From Klebsormidium nitens (taxonomy: Eukaryota > Streptophyta > Klebsormidiophyceae > Klebsormidiales > Klebsormidiaceae): a stretch of DNA of 64,000 nucleotides. The position numbers and the translations under genes were made by a program. Shown here piece after piece: positions 10,301 through 22,300 of this stretch. The notes under the pieces were generated by a model. The model searched no databases and was not told the origin of the DNA. It worked only from the letters and a program-made list of their open reading frames with translations. How positions within the stretch are numbered: position 1 is the first letter of the stretch; every line of letters begins with the position of its first letter. The stretch is taken from assembly GCA_000708835.1 (NCBI GenBank), contig DF237037.1, positions 151,988 to 215,987 on the forward strand, written 5' to 3'.

Positions 10301-13300
10301 GCTGTCGAGCATTCGCAAATTACTTACGTTTGAGGTCGATAATGTTGTCACCGTTTCCCATCTTGATTCCGTTGTCGAAATTCCGACCGCCCATGTCACA
10401 TTCGCTACGTTCCGTTTGACTGCTTTCTTTCGGCTCAAAATCTTTCCGCTCTGTTTTAATTCTGCAGGAAAATACGGTGTGCGTCAACGTGGGCCGCAAA
10501 ACCCTGTACCTCTACCGCCTGAGTGATAAGGAGGGCGACAAGCCGACCACACCTTTAGAACTCGCCTTTCAGGACGTGTACGGGCAGGTGAGGGGTGAAC
10601 CCTGCTCTAAAATCTTCTCTAAGTCGTAGCAGGCCTTTAGCTAGCCTGGTCAAACTCTCGGGAGGAGAACATGGATCCTACTGTCTTCTTTGGGCTGAGA
10701 AGCCGGAAAAATACGGTTGATATTGTCGTTCAACCAGGTTGGAACGGGAGACGGAAACAGTATACTTCTAGTGGGGTACGCAAAAGGTATCAACACAACT
10801 GACGTTCTTATCCAATTGGTCCTATCTTGATGACGTTTGCTGTTACGGTGAACCACTTTCACACATCAGCCGCCGTGACTCGCCCCTTATATATTTCCAT
10901 CAACCTTGAAATATGCAACTACGTTGTTGGCATTGGCACTTTAGAAAGTGACCCAAAATCCATGATCAACGAAGTGCAGAGATGGTTCAAACCTGCTATG
11001 CAACCGAAGATTGCAGAAACAATTCTGCTTTGCATCTGAGGATTGGAATAAAAGGAAATATGATTTATCTATTGTTTTATTGGTTCGCAGATCCTGTGCC
11101 ACCGCTGGTTCGGGGACGGGTACGTGCTGCTCGGTTTCAGCACGGGCCACATCGTGATCGTGTCAACGCACACCAAGGAACTCAGCGAGGAGGTGCACTC
11201 AGCCAAGATTCTCAAGGTGAACCTCATCTCGTCTTCTGCCGACGCGCAAGTCGTGGTCTCCTTTCTCAAAAGCGTTTTGCTGATGGAAGTCAGCGTTCGC
11301 TGGAACGTTCGCTGGAGCGGGTCGCATAAAGGAAATCGTTCCGCTGTGTTGATGCCTGGTAGTGCGTATCCAGCGGAAGCGCGGACGCGGAAGCCTGGCA
11401 ACGTGGCACAGCAACAAGCGACGCAAATCTCACCTCGATACACGTTACATCAAAGTGCTGTTTACGCGCATTATGGTCGGCGGAGTTTGTCAGAACGTGA
11501 AGTATTCTGTGTAGAATAAGTAGTCATGTCTTAAGGATATCTCTATCCGTCAAAAAGGTTGCGCTCTGCGAGGAAGCACTGTGCCTGTCCTTGCGCCTCG
11601 CTTTTTGTCAATCTCCACAAAAGATACGGCGTCAGGCAGACTGGTGCTTTCACCTGAGGAAAAGACACATTCTTGAAGCCGCACAGAGACTCAAGACAGC
11701 GACGGAAACAGAGTCGCTTCTTAAAACTGCAGGACGGGGTATCAGACGTGGCTTACTGCGCGGCGCTAGACCGCGTGGCAACCTGCGGAGGCAACACGGT
11801 GAAGTTTGTGGACCTGAGAGGGTTGGAGTTCAAGGTGAGCTTGCGCGCACTCCGGAACTCAGTGCCCGCTTGCCACAAAGTATAGCTACGGACTGCGAAT
11901 AAGCAAGAGTGATCCTAAACTGGGTTACGACAGTATCTAACCAGAGGGAACCCAAAGTTATGCACTTCTGACATTCCCTCCAAGAAGCGCAAGTGCTCTT
12001 TACCTGTATCCCGTTTTCGAAACCGAGCACAAAACAGAGCACAACAGGCACCATTTGCAGTTGTGAAAGCATCTCGAACCCGAGAAAGGAAGGGAAACGC
12101 TCCTTACCGGAGATGTCCACCTTCATTTGCAGGAGATCAAGTCCGTACCAGCTGACGCTCGACGCGGGCGCCAACTGTTGTTGCTCTCTTAAAACAGATC
12201 ACATCAGAAACCGTTTGTTTTTGCGAATCGAGCACAACACAATTGCAAAAGCATCTCATATTTCACCGACTAAGAGAAACGGTCCTGACCGTTGAATTTC
12301 CCACCTTCGTTTGCAGGAGATTAAGTCCGACCAGCTGACGCTCGACGCGGGCGCAAAGTGCGCGCGCGTGCAGTGGACGCGCGACGGCCAGGTCTTGACG
12401 GTCGCCACAAAAGACGGGGAGCTGCACGGGTTTCTGGCGACCCTGCCAGCCGTGTGCGCGAGCTGGGACGCGCGCGTCGCGCACCTGACGTCACTGCAGG
12501 AGCTCTCCGTCGAGGACACACTGGGCCAGGTGAGGGGTGACGCGATGCTGACGTTACTTCAATCCAAAATTGAAATGTAATCGGCGAGCAAAGTACCCTG
12601 GCCTTTGAGAGTGGGGAAAAGAACGTCGAGACGGCAGAAAGGTAAGGGGCCGGCTCGCTTTTGGTGATTGAAGCCGCAGGGTTTCTTTTTTTTGCAAGGA
12701 GACCGGGCCTTTTCTCCCCACTTTGAGTAAGAGATTCTGAAAGACGTTCGTGAAGTCAGAAACTCACTTCTGTCCGCGTGCTTAACCTCGCCGTTCCCGC
12801 CACGGTCGTAAAGACACCCCGAAGCATGCGCGTCTCGTATTGCTGCAAGATCAGAATGCTCGCGATTAATACAGATTGCGCATCCTCCATTCGCTCACAC
12901 GAATTCAATCGAACGAATTGAATTGCGCAAACCCGGAAACTCCTCGCAGGGCATCGCGCTGCGCGTCGAGCTGTTCGCGGAGCCGGCCGCGTGCGCGCTC
13001 GGCCCGCTGCACTGCGCGGCCGCGGCCGCGAACCAGGCCTGGTTTTACCACCTACCGGGCGACGGGTTGGCGTCGCCCAGCATGCTGGAAAGTCACAAAG
13101 AGTACTCGGGGGACGTCCAGGAGGTGCGCTTCATTCTTTTTCTACGTTATTTCTACGAATTTTGGAAAATGTTCTAGAAATACCACGCTGATCAGGGTCT
13201 CGAAATGTTCAGGAGGTGCGCTTACCAAGCCTCTTGAAATGTCGAACATTACCTTTCCTTGTCGTCGTTGGACTGCAGTCCTGGTCCGTCGAAGCTTTTG

Positions 13301-16300
13301 CGGCTAGTGGGAGGAGACGGTGAAAGATTCCCAAACACTGCCCTGCGTTGATTATACTTACTGTGATCTGTTCCGTCCCTTGGATGAGCGACTCCTCGAC
13401 TTTGACCTGACCTCGAACACGATGAAAGCATCTGGGTGTGGCATCTTGATTGATTGGCGTTTCAGGAATAAAAGGTGCCTCTAACAGAAGTTGAACTCTT
13501 TGCGTCCCGTTCTTGCGTATTTTGAGCGCCTACACTTCTAGTGATCCTCGTTGATCGGGCGGTCGTGGTCAGCTCTACGGCCGTCACACATTTGGTCGCT
13601 CTGCTTGTGTCGTTTAGTCAAGCTTCGACCGTTGTTCGGCCTTCGAAACGGTTCACTCCTGATAGAACCTGAGAGGCAATGTTCAGGCCTCTTTCCAATG
13701 CGTATAAGCACGTATATCATCCAGGTCGAAGTCTTCAGATAGACTCAAGGTAGTTTCGAAACTCTCGCAAACATAGGCCCCTGAAAGCTTTTCTCGAGGG
13801 AGTCTCTGCTAAGTCCGAAAGCCTTCACCAAACGTTTGTGTTTTCCTCCGTTCCAGATCCGGCTCAATAGTCGGTTCGCGGCAGTTCTCGTGAACGGCCG
13901 CATTGAGTTGCACACGCTGAGCAGCCCCGGGGAAACGCCAACCGACCCGGAAGAGGCTCCTCCGCCGCACTTCACCCTCCCGGAAGGCGACCAAGTGGGC
14001 ACAGACACAATAACCACTGTCGCCCTCACAGAGGCGTCTCTCATCTGCGCAACCTCGGGGGGGGAAGTACTATACTACTTTCTCGACCCCCATACCGGGC
14101 CGGCATTGATAAACGAATGCAAGCACCCGGGGGGGAAAATCCACAGGCTCTCCTCCAACCCGCTCGGGACACGTGTCGCGCTGCTGGATGGCCACGGGGC
14201 CGTCGTTCTGTACAACCCGGTCACGGACGAAGCGCTCCCGGTACCAACCGGACAGAACGTTGAAGCGGTTCTTTGGGATTTGTGCGACCCCGGGGTGTTC
14301 TTCGTCGTCGAACCGGGCCAGATTGTCTGCCACGTGTACTCCCCGGTAACGGTCTCTAGTCCAACGATAACGGTAGTCGGCGCGACGCCGCGGCCGCTCG
14401 GTCACTGCCCGATTACCGTCTACCACGGGGTGGTCACGTGCCTGGTGCAGGGCGGGGGTTTGGAGGGGTTTACGCTAACGAGCCACACCCGGTTACAGGG
14501 AACGGAAGCCCGGTTTGCGGAAGCCGGGGCGGAGCGTTTCGAACAGAATCTCGCGCTTTTGAGGCTCAAGCCGGCGTTCATGGAGGCGCTCCTGCTCAAG
14601 AAACAAGACGTAAGCCGTTTCAAATCCTGCTGAACCTTCGGCAAATCGTGGTCGGGCAAAACTTTCCGCAAGTCAGTTTTTAGGTTTTGGAGCTTGTGCG
14701 AGGGTAGATCACGCAGGCTGATCGTAAAGGCTGGTACTTCTACGTTCAAAGTGTACCTGCAATTTATAGCTTCACAAACAAACGTGGAACGAACTCAGGG
14801 ATCGCTGTCGGCCTTTCGAATTGGTTGATCGGTAATCATGGCTCCAGAATACGACGGATGAGACGGTTCTAGAAATGGCCAATCTTCGCAGTCGTCTTTC
14901 GGACCATCGCTCACTACCGCGGTAATTGACGAAGTCAGCACTTACTATCACTCCCTGACATTTCAGGCATTCTGAGGCATCTTCTGATTGTCGTGGTCAC
15001 GCCATCCCTCGGCTACATATGCGGATCGCCCTAGACGGCCATCCCTCACACCAAACCTAAAACGGCAACGAACGCGGTCTCTTGAAGAAACATTACTAGC
15101 TTGTCTTTGCTTAGAACCTCAAACCCTCCCGCTCTTTCACAGGCGTGGGAGCGGCTCGCGCGCGCCGCCCTGCGCGAGCTCGACGTCGACCTGGCCGCGC
15201 GCGCGTTCCGCCAGCTGGGCGACGCGGGGATGGTCCAGAGCCTGCTCGGAATCGCCCACGTGGAGGAAATTCATTTGCTGGCGGGGCACGTGCTGCTTTT
15301 GCTGGGCGAAGACTACGACGCGGCGCAGGAGCGCTTTCTGCAGTCCTCGCGCCCGATCGCGGCGCTGGAGATGCGGAAGGACCTGCGGCAGTGGGACCAG
15401 GTGAGGGGGGGCTTTCCGTGAGTTGATATCCCCCCCCCTTTTCTTTTGTCATCTCTGATTCGGCGCTTGAGATGGCGAAATAATCTGGCAGTGGGACCTA
15501 GGTGAGGAGGGATCCTTTTGTGGGCTGTTTCAGCCCCCGTTTCAAATCTGATGGTGAAGACGCATCGATATTTATGTTTGCTAAGTACGCTGACTTCGTC
15601 GGTCTGCAATCCCTTCTGCCCCGGTGTAAGAATTTTGCTTTTCTTGGACAAGGCACCAGTGAGAGCCAGTCTCAGCTGGTCGTGCGCTCGATTCTGTCAG
15701 AGGAATGGCAAAAGCTTTGACGGCGGCTGCAAAACCGTATTTCCAAGCCGCAGCGCTTTTTTTTACTATCTGCAATTCCTCTCTCGATTTTGAGTCGCCA
15801 TTCTCCCAGGCGCAAGCATGGACCTTCTCTTTGAGGACGACGATCTAGATTCCGGCACCTAAATTGGCCTAAGTCTGGTTCCACGCATTCGAGTTTTGCT
15901 CAAATTGGTAAAGCGACGCAACTTGCATCTCTGGCAGGCCCTCAAATTGGCCCGCCAGCTGGACCCCTCGTCCGTCGGCGACATCAGCCGCGAATACGCG
16001 CAGCTCCTCGAAATGAGGGGGGAGTTCCAGCCCGCCCTGGACTACTACAACCAGGCCCTCGCTTCGGCCACAAACGACGACGAGAAGCGCGCGAGCGCGC
16101 GCGCGGGAGTCGCGCGCGTCACCATCCAGCTAGGAGACGTCAGGCGCGGCCGCCAGCTGGCCCTCGAGTGCGCGAGCGCGCAGCTGTGCCGCGAGTGCGC
16201 GGCGATCCTGGAGGGGATGAATCACATGCAGGTGCGCAGCCGCAATGCGCGGTTTCCAAACCTTCGCTAAACCTTCTCAGCGGCGCTTGGAATGAGGCGC

Positions 16301-19300
16301 GCCTTGGAATCGTCTCGTATCGACTTCGCTCTCTCGTGATTTGAGACCTTTAGACCTGTCCTCAAAGAAGGGCTCCTTTAGAAATTCCATAGTATAGCTG
16401 GAGCTTGTGTAAAAGGTTGTCAAGGACCGCTGATTACCCCGTAAGAGCGAGGCCTTTTATCTATGCGCGCTTTTACTGCTTGACTTCGAAGGACGTCAAG
16501 GAAGTCATTGTCTTGCCGCTTATGAATGTGTTCCGGGGCAAATCCGTTCGTGTTTGGTATTTCAAGCAAGACTGGAGGTTTCGCTGAAGGAAGTTTTCAA
16601 CTTGAGCGAAGATCTAATCCCTTATTCGTAATTTTCACTATCCGGTTGCAGGACGCTGCTGAGCTGTACGAGCGCGGCGGCCAAGAGGAGAAGGCCGCGA
16701 GCATCTACATCGCGACGCGGAACTTCGCGGCCGCGCAGCCGCTGCTCGCGCGCATCTCCGCGCCCAAGCTGCACCTACAGGTAGGCGCAGACAAGCTCTG
16801 CATCTTGGCGGTATTCGGGGGTCGCAACCAGGGTTTTGCTGAAACCTCGGCCTTGGCTTGTGTTAAAGGCTGATTTAATGACCCAGCTATACGGCGTCTC
16901 CAGTCTTCGGTCGAAGCGAACCCCTATCCGATTAATTCTTACACGTTGATTGTTGCGCCGATCTGTTGCCATGGTTGCCATATGGAGCACCACTTACTTC
17001 ACAGTATCCCGTTTATACCTCATCCAAATCTCGAGAGCTTACTCTGAAGCAAACTCAAAGGAGGCTTTGTCCCTCCATCGATGGACATTCTTCGCCCCGT
17101 CGATAGCCTTCATCGATAATTGGTACGCATACTATCCAAACCCTCCCGGCCAGAAACACCTCAACGCTTGTAATATAGATGATTGTTTAGCTAAATATTC
17201 CCCCACTTCCATGCAGTATGCCAAAGCAAAGGAAGCCGATGGCAAGTTCGACGCGGCCGCGGCCGCGTACGAGGCCGCGGGCGAGATGGACCACATGGTG
17301 CGCCTGCTCCTGGGGCCGCTCCAAAACCCCCAGAAAGGGTTCGCGATCGCGCGGGGGACGCGATCGGCCGACGCGGCCGCGATGGCGGCGAAGCACTGCC
17401 TGATGAGCGGGAACTATGCGGAGGCCGTGGAGTTTCTCGTGCTGTCAAAGCGGTGAGGGCTTGAATGCAGGAAATCTTCGGTCTTAGATATATTGCGGTC
17501 GATCGTGTGCACACAAGTCCATGCAGGGCAGAGCGACGTACCGCAAAACTAGGAGCGAAGGCAAGTGTATCGCGCCTAGAAGAGGGTTGTCACTTCGTAC
17601 GTAGACTTTCCGTTCCATAGGTCATGGCCTCAGTGAGTTCTGCCTTGTACGGGTCCTCTTACTTTTCAGGAAACCATTCTGTTCTTTGAGTATGAAGCGG
17701 CGGGTTCCTTGGCGCGTTGTAGTTATCTACATACGATAACACGTCTGGCTGACCTGTTAAGCAGCCTCCAAAATGGCGATACGACAAAGCTCGGAAGTCT
17801 GTCAATCTGGCTTTGGAACGGTACCTTAGAATGCGTCTCTTCGTGTGCTTAAGCATCCAACAGCTCATCTTCTAAGATCCTCGAATTTTTGCGCGGTTGA
17901 GCCTTCCACACCCCTTCTTCTGGAATCCCGAAACCCTTCTCGCCCGCGCAGGCCCGAGGAGGCGTTCGAGCTCATGCAGACTCAAGGAGATTGGAAACTC
18001 TACTTTCAGAAATTCTGTCTTTCGCGCGCGCGCGCAGGCCCGAGGAGGCGTTCGAGCTCGCGCAAATTCGAGACGAACAAGAATCTCGCACCTCTGCTTC
18101 TAGAAAGTTTTCAACGTTCCGCGCGCGCGCAGGCCCGAGGAGGCGTTCGAGCTCGCGCAGACGCACGACACGATGGACGCGTACGCAGCGCTCGTGGCCG
18201 ACGGCGCGGCGCCCGACGGAACCCTGCGCCTCGCCAAGTACTACGAGAGCCGAACGGCCTTTGGCAAAGCGGCGCGCTTTTACGACAAGTGTGGGCAGGC
18301 GAAGCAGGCGCTGAGGCTGTATCTGCGGAGCGGGGCTGAGGGCGACATCGAACAGGTGACGTCCGCGCTTTGAAGTGTCCCCGGTACTTGGAGCGAGGCG
18401 TCAAAGTTAGTGTTTTGTCTGACCGCTCTGCAAAAGTAGGAAGAGTGCAGTGATTCGATACATACAACAAGAAGGCGCAAACACAGGAGGAAAGCATTCG
18501 GCGCCTCAACTGGCAGATAACAAACTCGACGCGTCAAGCTCGACGTTTTGCCATAAATGTCACAATTCGATCGCGGAACACGAGTTGAACGGCTCGACTA
18601 GGTGTTTTCATGCAGTATGCATTATACCCGTATCACTTTGAAACGCATAACTGTCTTCATGAACCGTCTTTAAGCATCCAGGGTTTGAAAATCGAGTGGC
18701 GACCATTTCGCAGGCGATCGAGATGGTTGGTCGCCGCAAGGACGACGAGCTGACGGGGCAGCTGGTTGACTACTTGGTGGAAGGCGCCGAGCAGACGCTG
18801 AAGAACCACAACCTGCTTTTCAAGCTGCACCTGGAGCTCGGGGACTTCGTCCAGGCGGCCAAAATGGCCGTGCTCATAGCGCGGCAGGAGCAGGTGCGTT
18901 TGAATGCCATAACCGGGGGCGCCGTTTTGCAGAAACATAAAAGTTTTTCGGAAGGTTGTGGGTTATGGGTTTGACACGCCGAAAAAAAGTTAGGAAGAGG
19001 TCGCCTGACGCAAAGGGAGATATACCAAAAGAAGCTATTCAGATCGAAGTAACGTGATTCAAGAAAGAAGGCCCGTGCTTCCGTATTTGGATGAGAGGAC
19101 CATGCAAACAGGTTTCGGTTCCGTGCTTCTATGATTGCTTGCGTAGCTTCCGGGCCTTTCTCTTCAGGAAAGTCCGGGCCTTTCAGGAGAAGACAACTAT
19201 GTTTACCCCCTCAAAACACTCTTGTCTTCTCCATCTGTTAATCAACGCGCCATTAAACAGTGTCCTCTTGAAGTTAATTACCGCCCACGGCCTCCGGATT

Positions 19301-22300
19301 CTAAAACGAATATAAGATGCTCATTTTCGGCGACCACTTGCAGGAGGCCGGCAACTACAAGGTCGCCCACACGCAGCTGCTGCAGACTTTCTTAGAGCTG
19401 CAGAGTCACGGCCGGCGGCCCCCTTCGGAGCTCAGCCGCCAATTGATGCTGCTGCACTCGTACGTGCTGGTCAAGACGCTGGTGAAACTGGGCGACCACG
19501 AGTGAGTGATTTGGCCTTATTTGTCGCCTAATAAGTTAGAAGAAGTCGCCAATTGGTGTTTCTGCACTCGTACGTGCTCTTGAAGACGCAGGTCAAACCG
19601 GGCGACCACGAGTGAGTAATCTGGCTTTCTTGGTCGCCTCATGATGTAGAAGCAGCCGCCAATTGATGTTGCCTCACTCGTACGTGCTTGTAAACACGCT
19701 CTTCAAGTTGGGCGACCAAATGCGAGTGTTGTGGCTGCTTTCTGTAGCCCTTTCCCTCTTCAAAAGCCGTCGTCAGACTTGCCGCTGCACACTGGGCGAT
19801 GACGGCTGAGCAATCTGACTCTCTTTTTGCTTGACTCTATAAGTGTATCGCCAACTCGTACGCGCTCGTTAAGACGCTGGTCAAGTAGGGCGACCACGAG
19901 TGAGTGACTCGGATGTCTTTGTCGCCTTCTTCCTTTTATACTGAGAAGCAGCCGTAAGCTTTGTCTCCAGCCGCCAGCCTTGCCGCCATTATCAACCCCT
20001 TATCTCACTGGCGCGCATGCGACATCCGAGTAATTCACGCCAACCTGGCCTTAGTACGATTCCCGCCCCTCTCCCTCAAGGACCCCCCCTTAGTTCCCCG
20101 CATATCTCCAACCCCCAGGTCCGCCGCGCGCATGCTGATCCGCGTGTCCCGCGACAATCTTGTCCAGAAACAGGTTACCACTCGTTTTTGCCAAGGACCC
20201 TCCCTGGATTCCCCGCCATTCTCGACCCCCCAGGCCCGCTACGCGCATGCACAATCACATCTGGCATGCCAATATTACTTGGATGTACAATCCACTCGAA
20301 TACTTCCACTTATCTCCCCGACATCCACCCCCCCAGGTCCACTGCGTGGATGCTGACCCGCGTGTCGCGCAATGTCTCTGATGAATGCAGATCTCGCTTC
20401 TTGGTCAAGGACCCCTCCTCAAAATCCCCGCCATTCTCACCCCCCCAGGTCCGCCGTGCGCATGCTGATCGGCGTGTTGCGCAACACCTCAAATGTCACA
20501 TAGTCAACTTCAATACCTTAGTCTCGAGGACCCCCCCTAAACCGTACCCCGACCCCTACCACTNNNNNNNNNNNNNNNNNNNNNNNNNNNNNNNNNNNNN
20601 NNNNNNNNNNNNNNNNNNNNNNNNNNNNNNNNNNNNNNNNNNNNNNNNNNNNNNNNNNNNNNNNNNNNNNNNNNNNTTCAATCCTTGCTCGAGGACCCCC
20701 CCCCTAAATCCCCCCGCCATACCCATCTCCCCAGGTCCGCTGCGCGCATGCTGATCCGCGTGTCGCGCGACTACCTGGCCTGATTAGACATTCGGCTCAG
20801 AGGCCTCAAGGGCCCCCCCTTATTTTCTTGCAATTTCTCTCCCCCAGGTCCGCCGCGGGCATGCTGATTTGGGTGTCGCACGAAAACCTTTGCCTAAACA
20901 TACGTTTTACTCATTTTTGATAAGGGACCCCCCCTAAAATTTCCCGCCGTTCCCACCCCCCAGGTCCGCCGCGCGCATGCTGATCCGCGTGTCGCGCAAC
21001 ATCTCCAAGTTCCCCGCGCACGTGGTGCCCATCCTCACCTCCACCGTCATCGAGTGCCAGCGCTCAGGGCTGCGCAACACCGCCTTCGAATACGCGTCCA
21101 TGTTAATGCGCCCCGAGTACCGGTGAGTTGGGACCTTACAGAAGCCTTTGGAATTCGGCACCCGAACTGGCGATACTTTGGCGCTCATGCGGCCAGAGTA
21201 CCGGTTGGGCGAAGGTACTGGCAGAAATGTTTCGACGGTGACTGCGATACTCAGAGTTCCTGTGACACTTAGAGTATTGGAGTTTTGGAGTTTGGGGAAA
21301 GTGGATATGGGGTGGCCAGATTGTCGTTTTCAAGGTCCCAGAAAGCGGGAAGCCCAGACTTGAGGAGCCACGGTAACCTCTGCGAGGTCGCTCATTCAAC
21401 TTTCCCCGCAAAGAAGGTAACGTCGGTGGGACTACACGCGGAAAATGTCTGCGTGCAGCGTTGGTACTAGCTCTCTGAGGATTGGACTGGGTGTTCAACA
21501 GTCTGCAAAGGGAGTATCGCAGCCAGGCACGGCCATACCTCCAAAACGTCTCTCACCGTCCCTTGTCTTGTAATGACTCCACGTGGCGTCCGACGTGTCG
21601 TACAATGGACACCTTGAATCCCCAAGGGCCAAACCATCTACTCAATCAAGCCCCATGCTTCGGTTCGGGCTTTGAAATTTAATGTATGTGTGTAATCAAT
21701 CTTCCATCTTTTTCCATAGGGCCTCCATTGCGGCCGCGTACAAGAAGAAGATCGAGGACGTGGTGCGCCGGCGCGAGCGCGGCGACGAGGCCGACGAGCC
21801 CGCGGCCGCGTGCCCGCACTGCGCGGCCGCGATCCCGGCGACGCAGCTCGAGTGCCCCTCGTGCAAGAACAGCCTCCCGTACTGCGTCGCCACGGGGCGC
21901 CACATGGTGCTCGGGGATTGGACCACGTGTCCCGAGTGCACGTTCCCCGCGCTTGCGAGCGAACTCACCAAGGTACGAAGCGAGTCGTCCGTTCCAGACT
22001 TCAAAGTGCTCTCTCTTGGCAATGCAAGTATTTTCCGTTCATTTGCTTTCCCCTAGCTGCGTTTACAATCCTGGCTTTTACAATTTGGGACTTCAAGGGT
22101 TTCAGGGTTGAGTTTAAAGTACAGGAGTAGCTGCGGTGTGTCTTTCTTTCCTGCCGAGATGCTTATGCTGACGTCAGCAAGACACACAATGTTCGCCAGC
22201 GTCTTGCGAAATATGCAGCGCCCTCCAATGTCACTGGGCTTGTATCAGCGCCCTTGTGCGCGCGCGCACCTGCCACAACGAATTCTCTTTTGCGCACTGT

